Assembly (NCBI RefSeq): GCF_024198255.1
Contig: NZ_JAJVKW010000006.1
Location: 62,001-126,000, forward strand
DNA: 64,000 nucleotides
Origin: Myxococcus guangdongensis
GTDB taxonomy: Bacteria > Myxococcota > Myxococcia > Myxococcales > Myxococcaceae
Reading direction: 5' to 3'
This document shows positions 57,401-64,000 of this stretch, one piece after another. The translations under genes and the position numbers were made by a program. The notes beneath the pieces are model-generated. The model made no database searches. It was not told where the DNA came from and saw only the letters and a program-made list of their open reading frames with translations. Position 1 is the first letter of the stretch; each line of letters opens with the position of its first letter.

Positions 57401-58397
57401 CAACTCTCGACTGAGAGGAAAGCCCGAGCGAGCAGATCCCGTGGCACTCACCACCAACACGGGGAAGAGCTTCCAGGGATGCACCGTCCTTGGAATGGGG
57501 TTCGTGCTCAGCCCCGAGCAGCGAGCAGCGCTCGTCGCGAAGTCACCCAGGAACGTGGAGCGCATCTTTCGCTATGTGGGCGGAGAAGAAATCAATTCCG
57601 ACCCCAAGCCGAGCCTTGAAAGGTATGTCATCAACTTCGGGCAGATGGCACTACAGGAGGCGGAGCGCTGGCCGGAACTCCTTCGCATCGCACGGGAGTT
57701 GGTGAAGCCTGAGCGAGATAAAACAAAGGACAGAGGAGCGAGGCAGTTCTGGTGGCAATTCAGCCGATCGCGTCCCGAACTCCAGGAAGCACTTCGTAAG
57801 TCGGAGCGCTGCCTTGCAATCAGCATTGTCTCCAAGCACCTCGTGTTTGACTGGCGGCCAACGGGCGTCGTTTTTTCAAATACAGCTGCTGTCTTCGTCC
57901 TGAGTCATGATTGCTGGCTCACATTGCTGCAGTCACGGGTGCATGAGGTCTGGGCACAGTTGCTGTCATCCTCCATGCGCAACGATCTTCGTTATGCACC
58001 TAGTGACTGCTTCGAAACCTTCCCCTTCCCGGACTCCGCAAGCACCTCGGCGCTCAATGCGATAGGTGAACGGCTCCACTCCGAGCGCAGCCAGTACATG
58101 CAGGCCAACAACATAGGCCTGACGACGACATACAACCGGCTCACGGACAAGTCCGTCACCGACACAGCGACGCAGCGCCTGCGGGACCTGCACGTGGCCG
58201 TGGACCAAGCTGTACTGGATGCCTACGGCTGGGAGGACATCCAGGTCCCTCCGTACTGCGGCGCCACTCCCAGACAGCTCGAAGCCTTCGAGGATGAAGT
58301 TCTCGACCGCCTCTTCGACCTGAACGAACGCCGTGCCTACGAGGAAGCCCACCCCACCGTCCGCCGTGCCACGAAGTCCCGCGTCCAGACCGCCTGA
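54483..58397 (+). CDS. drmMI: DrmMI: N6-adenine methyltransferase of class 1 DISARM
   Basis: 1,304 residues from ATG 54483, which overlaps the drmD stop (TGATG); a GTG six codons earlier is possible. It is an Eco57I/PglX-like methylase: SAM motif DPAMGSGAFLVES at ~581 and catalytic NPPF at 849-852 (GNPPFAGKN), with a YHQ-rich N-terminal domain and a target-recognition-like C-terminal region (YNRLTD). In DISARM the methylase marks host DNA so that it is spared. It lies between drmD and drmA, the class 1 order. The length matches PglX/DrmMI proteins (about 1,200-1,300). Confidence 0.92.
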   Translation: MNGQSLGGDVERRYHQTWMGMAQPIEGLVVSIPVLEDAQCMQRLPVSAQSRFVLLAGRESPRVTDVPRFLQEVLGYTEEDFTTRFPEDLQLDIAEGQQTLNPTRGLLRRGPPPAKPEGLPDDSTPISRAAEGFALLTWELPAGLDLDKKEDTTGTWFYEPTAKFDRLLRAARVPIGLLFNGDSVRLVYAPHGETSGHITFRFKDLVTASGRPLFDAMVMLLHARRFFGVLPEHQLPALLEQSRGRQADVTDDLADQVLEALGILLTGFETAAERDGSRALDEALSRGEEHVYGGLLSTLLRLVFILYAEDRGLLPVDQEPYRDDLSVKALHAQLVEDSSQYPDSMNRRFGAWPRLLALFRCIYLGASHDKLRMPARRGQLFDPDTFPFLGGTGSAEAGTDARVPPIDDETVLQVLERLVFLKGQRLSFKSLDVEQIGSVYEGLMGFHVKRLSGAGVCLRPSKVWVSVDEVLAQPAKRRAAWLEEEAGLDAKAVKALSKALEHASTQQMVLAALESYRAKGTETRRASQLVLQPGAGRRRTSSHYTPRSLSAPIVRRALEPLLKTMGSQPSSERLLNLKICDPAMGSGAFLVESCRFLADQVVAAWTREGVLKRDKHEDEVMRARRLVAQRCLYGVDKNPWAVQLAKLSLWLVTLAKTEPFTFLDHALKCGDSLVGLDLEQLRAFHWDPSSKKQSELPWAFISKALNSSLEKREKILQLALDLEGPERKPLQLDLEPGRVKEGLLRDADAALEDIKHIANACVGAFFAHGSDKEREKERVRRLDLIGAWLSKSKNEVPPPMPPDIVAFSAPSWTFHWPLEFPEVFHGSRPDPLDNEQPNKAAWIDGFVGNPPFAGKNTIIETVGENYLPWLQAVHAGAHGNADLSAHFFRRAFHLLGDHGSFGFIATNTIAQGDTRATGLKYLVDHGGHLYDAVRSMKWPVSGANVSVSVVHLAKGHVSVNLEPRLERLPVKHLNSRLRGKPERADPVALTTNTGKSFQGCTVLGMGFVLSPEQRAALVAKSPRNVERIFRYVGGEEINSDPKPSLERYVINFGQMALQEAERWPELLRIARELVKPERDKTKDRGARQFWWQFSRSRPELQEALRKSERCLAISIVSKHLVFDWRPTGVVFSNTAAVFVLSHDCWLTLLQSRVHEVWAQLLSSSMRNDLRYAPSDCFETFPFPDSASTSALNAIGERLHSERSQYMQANNIGLTTTYNRLTDKSVTDTATQRLRDLHVAVDQAVLDAYGWEDIQVPPYCGATPRQLEAFEDEVLDRLFDLNERRAYEEAHPTVRRATKSRVQTA

Positions 58398-58405
58398 GCC
58401 CTCAC

Positions 58406-61400
58406 ATGAATGCCACTGACACGGGAGCGGTCCGCTCCCACCTCATCGATGCGCTCGAAGCGGACCTCGTGGGTCCGTTCCACAAGCCTCCGGGTGCTCC
58501 TGTCTCGGACGCCACGGAAGTGCTCCGCACACCACCGTCCCGCTGGTATCTGACTGGCTTCCTTGTCCCGCTCGACCAGGGTGTTATCGATGATGACCCC
58601 GACGATGAGGAAGACGACCTGGCCGCAGGCAATGACGAGGACGACGAGGAATCCTCCCGCCCTGACCCGACCGCCAAGAAGGTCCGCCGCCTGCCCGCGT
58701 CCATGGGCCTGTCCGTCTTCGTCCCCGCGGGCACTTCCCAGCTCACGGCCCATGTCTGCTGGGCGGACTACCAGCGCCTCGACGCAGAGGAGCGCAAGCA
58801 CTGGCGTCGTACCTTCCATCAGCGCACCGTCACTCTGCACCTGGACGACGCGGCGCTGCGGGAAGGTCTGTACCTCCAGGACAGCGGTGGCCTGCGCCTG
58901 GAAGGCCACGTGGAGAAGACTCGCGAAGGCGAGCTCGCGGTCGCCATCTTCCTCGTCAACGCTCGCCCTCCCACCAGCACCTCCGCCGACAGGGACGAGG
59001 CCTACGTCTTCCAAACCCACCTCGCCCTGGAATGCGCGCAGGGCTTCGTCAGCCGACAGGACTCCAGCGACGCCAGGAGCGAGGACGAGGACGACCTCGT
59101 CAACGACCTCCAGTTCCGCGACCGCCAGCGGTGGGCCGTGGGCCATGGCATCTCCGTTCGCGTCCCCGTCGCCTCCGTCCCCGTCACCCGCGTCGAAACA
59201 GACTGGCTGCCACGCGTCGAGGTGCTCCCCGTCGAAGCGCGGCAGATTGACGAAGTCACGGTGGGCATGGAGCAGCTCGCCGCGTTCACGACACCTTCGG
59301 AGGCCGTAGCGGCCCTGCTCCCCCTGGTCCGGGCCTACCGTGAATGGGTGACCACCCAGGCCACGGTCGCTGTCGGGAGCGAACGCCGCGAGGAGACTCG
59401 AGATGAGCTCATTCGCAGGGCTCGACGCGCGGCGGATCGCATCGAGGACGGCATCCAAATCCTGGCCCGGGAACCTCTCGCCTTCGACGCCTTCCGCTGG
59501 ATGAACAGCGTCATGGCTCAGTCGGAACGCAAGGTCCGACAGGACGAGGCTCCCAAATGGCGGCTCTTCCAGCTCGCCTTCATCCTGCTCAACCTCCCCT
59601 CCGTCGAGCACGAAGGCCACGCGGACCGTGAGCTCGTGGAGCTCATCTTCTTCCCCACCGGCGGCGGGAAGACGCAGGCCTACCTGGGCCTCATTGCCTT
59701 CACCTTGCTCCTGCGTCGCCTCCGAGGGCAATCCCACCTCCACGGCGGCCTGGGCGTGGCCGTGCTGCTTCGCTACACGCTGCGGCTGCTCACACTCGAC
59801 CAGCTCGGTCGCGCCGCGACCCTCATCTGCGCGCTCGAAGTGCTCCGCCAGCAGGAGCCCAAACGTCTGGGCATCGTGCGCTTCTCCATCGGACTGTGGG
59901 TCGGTCGCTCCGCGACCGCCAACACGCTGGAGCAGGCCTCCACTCAAATCACCGAGTACAAGAACGACAACAGCGCCCGCGCCCAATCGCCGTTCCCGCT
60001 CGCCACCTGCCCCTGGTGCGCCACGCCGTTCGAACGGGAGTGCTTCATCCTCCGACCCTCCAAGTCCAGACCCGAGGGGGTGCTCGTCGGCTGCGCCAAC
60101 ATCGCGTGCGCCTTCAACCTGGGCCGCAACCCAGAAGGGCTCCCCGTCCTCTTCGTCGACGAGCAGATCTACCGCGAGCTGCCGTGCTTCCTCGTCGCCA
60201 CCGTGGACAAGTTCGCCATGCTGCCGTGGCGTGGCGAGACGGGGCTGCTCTTCGGCCGAGTCCTCGGTCGCACCGGCAAGCGCTTCGTCGGTCCGTGCAA
60301 CGACGCCGCGGACGTGAAGGCGGCGCTCGTGATGCTCCCGAAGGGGCTGCCTCCCCCAGAGCTCATCGTGCAGGACGAACTGCACCTCATCTCCGGCCCG
60401 CTGGGCTCCATGGTGGGCCTCTACGAAGGCGCCGTCCTGACACTCGCGCCCCGAGCGAAGCTGGTGGCCTCCACCGCCACCGTCCGCCGCTCCCGACAAC
60501 AGGTGAGTCGCCTCTATGGACGGGACGTCGCGCTCTTCCCTCCGCCCGGCGTGGATGCCTCCGAGACGTTCTTCGCCTCCGTGGGCAAGAAGGGCGCGCG
60601 CCAATACGTCGGCGTGGCGGCACCCGGGCGGCCCATGAAGGCCCTCCTGCTGCGCGTCTATGTCAGCCTGCTCGCCGCCGCCGCGCGCGGCGAACAACTC
60701 CACGGCGCCGTGAGCGCGGACCCGTACCTGACGCTCGTCGGCTACTTCAACAGCCTGCGAGAACTGGGCGGCATGCGCCGACTGGTCGAGGACGAGGTGC
60801 GCCGACTGGTGATGGACCGCGTCCGCCGTCGTCCCGAGGACTTCAGCAAGGACGCCGAGCATCCCTGGTACCGGGGCAGGACCATCCGCGGCGAGCCCAT
60901 CGAGTTGACCAGCCGGGAGAAGACCGCCGACATCAAGGTCTCGAAGAACCGCCTGGAGCTCACGCACGGCCAGCCCCAGAGCATCGATGTCGTGCTCGCC
61001 AGCAACATGATCTCCGTCGGCGTGGACATCGACCGGTTGGGCCTCATGGTCGTGGCGGGACAGCCCAAGACGACCAGCGAGTACATCCAGGCGTCCAGCC
61101 GCGTGGGCCGAAAGATGAACAAGCCCGGCCTCGTGGTGACGTGTCTCAACGCGGCCAAGCCTCGAGACCGCAGCCACTACGAGCGCTTCGGGACGTACCA
61201 CGAGTCGTTCTATCGCTTCGTCGAAGCCACCTCGGTGACTCCCTTCTCCGCACCGGCGCTCGACCGGGGGCTCGCGGGCGTGGTGGTGGCCCTGGGCCGG
61301 CTGCTGGACACCGCCATGACCGCGCCCCTGGAGTGGAAGTCCTTGCAGGCGCACCGGGACGCGCTGGAGCAGGCGCTCGAGATCCTGGCGAAGCGCGCGG

Positions 61401-61744
61401 GCCGAGGACTGCCCACGGAGGAGGCGGAGCGCGCCAGCGACATCGTGATGCAGCGCGCACGCGGCCTGCTCGACTCGTGGCACAACATCATCGAGCAGGC
61501 GAAGAAGGACGCCGCCGAGCGCGCGTACTCGCCCTACGACCCGGCGGGGAAGGGGCTCAAGCCCCTGCTGCGCGGCTTCCTGGACCGCACCGACAACCTC
61601 ACCCAGGACGAGCTCAAGTTCGAGGCGCCCACGTCCATGCGCGACGTGGAGTCCTCGGTGCACCTGTGGATTTCACGTCAACCCCTGGGCGGCTACCGCG
61701 CCCCGAAGGCCGCGACGGAGGAGGTGGCGAATGACGAACCGTAG
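58406..61744 (+). CDS. drmA: DrmA: DISARM helicase
   Basis: 1,112 residues, starting eight bases after the drmMI stop. Superfamily 2 motifs: PTGGGKT at 417-423, DELH at 657-660 (QDELHLISGPLGSM), STATVRRSRQQ, SNMISVGVDIDRLGLM, and QASSRVGR at ~894-901. An inserted zinc-ribbon-like segment lies between motifs I and II (CPWCATPF, GCANIACAF). DrmA is part of the DISARM core with DrmB; the published complex binds DNA and is autoinhibited by an internal loop. Its stop overlaps drmB by 14 bases, so the two are coupled. Confidence 0.93.
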   Translation: MNATDTGAVRSHLIDALEADLVGPFHKPPGAPVSDATEVLRTPPSRWYLTGFLVPLDQGVIDDDPDDEEDDLAAGNDEDDEESSRPDPTAKKVRRLPASMGLSVFVPAGTSQLTAHVCWADYQRLDAEERKHWRRTFHQRTVTLHLDDAALREGLYLQDSGGLRLEGHVEKTREGELAVAIFLVNARPPTSTSADRDEAYVFQTHLALECAQGFVSRQDSSDARSEDEDDLVNDLQFRDRQRWAVGHGISVRVPVASVPVTRVETDWLPRVEVLPVEARQIDEVTVGMEQLAAFTTPSEAVAALLPLVRAYREWVTTQATVAVGSERREETRDELIRRARRAADRIEDGIQILAREPLAFDAFRWMNSVMAQSERKVRQDEAPKWRLFQLAFILLNLPSVEHEGHADRELVELIFFPTGGGKTQAYLGLIAFTLLLRRLRGQSHLHGGLGVAVLLRYTLRLLTLDQLGRAATLICALEVLRQQEPKRLGIVRFSIGLWVGRSATANTLEQASTQITEYKNDNSARAQSPFPLATCPWCATPFERECFILRPSKSRPEGVLVGCANIACAFNLGRNPEGLPVLFVDEQIYRELPCFLVATVDKFAMLPWRGETGLLFGRVLGRTGKRFVGPCNDAADVKAALVMLPKGLPPPELIVQDELHLISGPLGSMVGLYEGAVLTLAPRAKLVASTATVRRSRQQVSRLYGRDVALFPPPGVDASETFFASVGKKGARQYVGVAAPGRPMKALLLRVYVSLLAAAARGEQLHGAVSADPYLTLVGYFNSLRELGGMRRLVEDEVRRLVMDRVRRRPEDFSKDAEHPWYRGRTIRGEPIELTSREKTADIKVSKNRLELTHGQPQSIDVVLASNMISVGVDIDRLGLMVVAGQPKTTSEYIQASSRVGRKMNKPGLVVTCLNAAKPRDRSHYERFGTYHESFYRFVEATSVTPFSAPALDRGLAGVVVALGRLLDTAMTAPLEWKSLQAHRDALEQALEILAKRAGRGLPTEEAERASDIVMQRARGLLDSWHNIIEQAKKDAAERAYSPYDPAGKGLKPLLRGFLDRTDNLTQDELKFEAPTSMRDVESSVHLWISRQPLGGYRAPKAATEEVANDEP

Positions 61745-63578
61745 GAAGTGGACCCGGGCCCGCTCGACGCGGCCTCCGGATGGGCGCGTGCGCCAGAGCC
61801 AGGTGGTCTCCACCTTCGGTCCGGGCAGCATGCTGGACCTGCTGAACGATGCAGTCTTGGTGGGCGGCCTGGACTTCTGGCGGCTCAAGGGGCAGGGCGA
61901 GGTGGTCAACGAACCACGGCTCCTGGAGATCGTCGAACCGCTGTACCACCGCAACAAGTGGCCGCTCAGCAAGGAGGCTCCCTTCCGCAAGCCCCCGGCT
62001 GGCGACGAGCGAGAGCCGACGGAGTCCTGCGGCATCCAGGTGTATGAGTTCCCGCGCTGGTTCGTCTGCCAGAACCCCCACTGCCGCACGCTGGTTCGGG
62101 CCAACAGCCTGGAGCGCGTGAACCAGGAGTACCGCCACCGCTGCGCGGGTGTGGACGCGAAGCCCGAGCGCTGCGTTCCGGTGCGCTTCGTCACGGCCTG
62201 TCCTCGGGGACACCTGTCGGACATCGACTGGACCTGGTGGATGCACGAGCGCAAGCCTTGCGACGCCCCTCAGCTCAAGCTCGAGGAGGGGGTGAGTGGT
62301 GATTTCAGTGACATCGAGGTCGCGTGCTCGACGTGCGGCAAGCGCAGGCGCCTCATCGACATGACCCACAAGGAGCAGCAGGACCGCTGCGACGGGGAGC
62401 GGCCCTGGCTGGGATTGGAGGCGCGGGAGCGCTGCGACGAGAAGCAGCGACTGCTGGTCCGCACCGCCAGCAACGGCTACTTCGCGCAGACCACCAGCGC
62501 CATCACCATCCCTGAGCCGGAGTCGCTCCGGCGCAAGGTGCAGTCCGCGTGGAGCATCCTCCAGTCCGCCACCGCGGAGACGCTGCCGGCCTTCCGGACC
62601 ATCCCCCAGGTTCAGGCGGCGCTGGGCTCCGCCTCCAACGGGGAGGTGCTGGCGGCCATCACCGCGGAGCGCGAGCACATGCCCGAAGCCGTCCCGGAGA
62701 TTCGCACCGCGGAGTGGCTCCAGTTCCTCGCGCAGCCTCAAGAGAAGCCTGGCGAGATGCCCAGGGATCGCACCGAGGTCTTCTGGGCCCGGCGCATCGC
62801 TCGGCCCCAGGGACTGCCCCCGCTGGTCGAACGCGTGGTGCTGGCGCGGCGGCTGCGGGAGGTCCAGGCCCAGGTCGGCTTCACGCGGCTGGAGCCCCTC
62901 TCGAAGGACCTCCAGGGCCGCTACGACCTGGACGTGGCGCTCGCGCCGATGTCGCTCCACCGGGACTGGGTCCCCGTCACGGAGATGCAGGGCGAGGGCA
63001 TGCTGCTGGTGCTCGACGAGCAGCAGGTGCATGCCTGGGAGATGTCCGAGCCCGTGCTGCGGCGCGAAGAGGTGCTCCGGGCAGGATATGAGCGCTGGAA
63101 GCAGGGCTCCGGTTCGAAGCTCCCGTTCCCGGGCGTGCGGCTCTACCTGCTCCATTCGCTGGCGCACCTGTTGATGACCCAGGTGGCGCTGGAGTGTGGC
63201 TATCCCGCGAGCTCCATCCGCGAGCGGCTCTACTGCGCGCCGCACAGCGACGCCGTCCCCATGGCGGGCATCTTGTTGATGACGGGCACCACGGGCGCGG
63301 AAGGCACGCTGGGCGGTCTGGTGGAGGAGGGGAGGCGGCTGGGGCAGCACCTCGCCCGGGCGCTGGAGGATGCACGCTTGTGCTCCAACGACCCTGTCTG
63401 CGCGCATCACGAACCCACGGGCCGTGATGACCGCGACCTGGAGGGCGCCGCGTGCCACGGGTGCCTCTTCCTCCCCGAGTGCTCCTGCGAGCGTTTCAAT
63501 CAGTATCTCGACCGCGCGCTCGTCGTGCCCACGCTGGGCCACGAGGACGTTGCCTTCCTGAAAGCGTCGTGGACCTGA
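61731..63578 (+). CDS. drmB: DrmB: DUF1998 protein of DISARM
   Basis: 615 residues. The N-terminus has RQSQVVSTFGPGSMLDLLND, the DrmB beginning. A Cys-rich part (CQNPHCRTLV, CSTCGKRRRL) precedes the C-terminal DUF1998 domain with HSLAHLLMTQVALECGYPAS, MTGTTGAEGTLGGL and the zinc-binding end CSNDPVC ... CHGCLFLPECSCERF. DrmB works with DrmA as the core complex on DNA. The gene overlaps drmA by 14 bases. It is the last supported gene in the window; the drmC gene that usually follows is not seen. Confidence 0.93.
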   Translation: MTNRRKWTRARSTRPPDGRVRQSQVVSTFGPGSMLDLLNDAVLVGGLDFWRLKGQGEVVNEPRLLEIVEPLYHRNKWPLSKEAPFRKPPAGDEREPTESCGIQVYEFPRWFVCQNPHCRTLVRANSLERVNQEYRHRCAGVDAKPERCVPVRFVTACPRGHLSDIDWTWWMHERKPCDAPQLKLEEGVSGDFSDIEVACSTCGKRRRLIDMTHKEQQDRCDGERPWLGLEARERCDEKQRLLVRTASNGYFAQTTSAITIPEPESLRRKVQSAWSILQSATAETLPAFRTIPQVQAALGSASNGEVLAAITAEREHMPEAVPEIRTAEWLQFLAQPQEKPGEMPRDRTEVFWARRIARPQGLPPLVERVVLARRLREVQAQVGFTRLEPLSKDLQGRYDLDVALAPMSLHRDWVPVTEMQGEGMLLVLDEQQVHAWEMSEPVLRREEVLRAGYERWKQGSGSKLPFPGVRLYLLHSLAHLLMTQVALECGYPASSIRERLYCAPHSDAVPMAGILLMTGTTGAEGTLGGLVEEGRRLGQHLARALEDARLCSNDPVCAHHEPTGRDDRDLEGAACHGCLFLPECSCERFNQYLDRALVVPTLGHEDVAFLKASWT

Positions 63579-63969
63579 GCAGCGTGGCGACGTTGGACCT
63601 GTCAACGGCCACGACAGTGCGGCCACGGAGACTGGGTTCAGCCTGAGCTTTCTAGTGTGGCCTTGGCGTCACTAGGTGTGTCTGTCCGTGGGGACGACGG
63701 ACTTTGCATGCGCCTCCACGCGTGCCCATCCCTTCAGTGTGAGCGCAGGATCTTCGCTCACCGTGGTGGCCCGGAGGTCTGTCAGTCTTTTCACGCGAGT
63801 GGGACAACCTTCGGTCCACCCATTGTGCCAAACCACACTTGTTGGAAATCGGACTTGCGGCTAAGACGGCTCAGGGCCTGGTCGGGGAGCTGGTTCGAGC
63901 GCGCGTCAGGGGGAAATCAGCAACCCGTCTCCTCGCGGCCCTCCATTTCGCGCGCAAAGGAAATCCTTC
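63579..63969. other. 391 bases downstream of drmB without a supported gene
   Basis: A hairpin CTAGTG (63652-63657) and CACTAG (63670-63675) lies ~75 bases after the drmB stop, without a U-run. A 62-codon frame at 63676-63864 has no ribosome site or protein-like composition and is not called. No phospholipase-D HxK motif (drmC) is readable in any frame. A weak TTGTTG-17-TAAGAC at 63839-63867 may serve the gene that begins at 63970. Confidence 0.5.
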
Positions 63970-64000
63970 ATGTATCGTTGTATGCAAGCCGTGTTCGCCA
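63970..64000 (+). CDS. 5' end of a gene that leaves the window
   Basis: ATG 63970 reads MYRCMQAVFA up to the window edge, with AAAGGA at 63956-63961, eight bases upstream. Ten codons are too few to identify it. It could be the next island gene or the host gene after the right junction. Confidence 0.35.
   Translation, partial: MYRCMQAVFA

Larger units (their letters stand above)
49823..64000. mobile_element. Genomic island at the ssrA 3' end carrying DISARM (right end outside window)
   Basis: Three things in the sequence support an island: the tmRNA 3' end as left junction, a decayed tyrosine-integrase C-terminus directly next to it on the minus strand, and accessory genes with no housekeeping role afterwards (DUF4238 gene, then a DISARM set). 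The DUF4238 gene is visibly richer in A/T than its flanks. I did not find a second copy of the tmRNA 3' end (tail of ~20 bases) before 64,000, so the right attachment site is outside or lost. Confidence 0.7.

Noticed and set aside
51289-63578. Reading the helicase-methylase set as BREX or a type I/III restriction system
   Set aside because: There is no BrxZ/PglZ phosphatase or BrxC ATPase and no restriction endonuclease motif; the DUF1998 protein with the SNF2 helicase and this order fit DISARM.
63676-63864. 62-codon frame after drmB as a possible small DISARM gene
   Set aside because: No ribosome site, irregular composition, no similarity to any DISARM part.

Overview
The window is very GC-rich DNA with densely packed genes. 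Several traits point to a myxobacterium (Myxococcota, probably Myxococcaceae): large Ser/Thr kinases fused to PEGA or formylglycine-generating-enzyme-like domains, a receiver-DUF4388-TPR protein, a CFI-box protein, and TSP3/OmpA and M16 outer-envelope proteins. The species is an inference; no ribosomal RNA is present.

Layout. 1-6 kb: the 3' part of a J-domain/TPR protein with a huge Glu/Ala/Arg repeat, then a receiver-DUF4388-TM-TPR protein. 6-9 kb: tsaD-rsmA, a small convergent gene and a deoxynucleoside kinase. 9.3-12.2 kb: panB-panC-smpB-sspB. 12.2-19.1 kb (minus strand): a kinase whose 3' end seeds an ~80-bp tandem repeat array, a DUF971 protein, an HD-GYP sensor, a LysM/Fn3 protein, a FecR-like lipoprotein and a nitrilase-family amidase. 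19.3-30.3 kb: the classical translation/RNA operon rimP-nusA-ylxR-infB-DUF503-rbfA-truB, then rpsO and pnp, closed by a strong intrinsic terminator. 30.3-38.8 kb: a membrane protein, M23 peptidase, dut, a kinase-FGE fusion, an ABC-type binding protein, purB and convergent purC. 38.8-49.2 kb: a lipoprotein, a Cys-rich small protein, an HtrA-type protease, a CFI-box protein with a TlpA-type thioredoxin, an OmpA/TSP3 protein and an M16 protease pair.

At 49,460-49,822 lies ssrA (tmRNA; tag ANDNVELALAA from a GCC resume codon). Directly after it is a decayed tyrosine-integrase C-terminus on the minus strand, then a more AT-rich DUF4238 gene, then four tightly coupled genes that match class 1 DISARM: drmD (SNF2 helicase), drmMI (adenine methylase), drmA (helicase) and drmB (DUF1998). 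I read this as a genomic island in the tmRNA 3' end that carries an anti-phage system. No drmC (phospholipase-D family) is present in the remaining ~420 bp, and no distal attachment repeat is visible, so the right boundary lies outside the window.

Functional links: smpB, sspB and ssrA (tagging of stalled nascent chains and delivery to ClpXP) all lie in this window, and ssrA also serves as the island's integration target. The rimP-to-pnp block couples transcription elongation, 30S maturation, initiation and RNA turnover.
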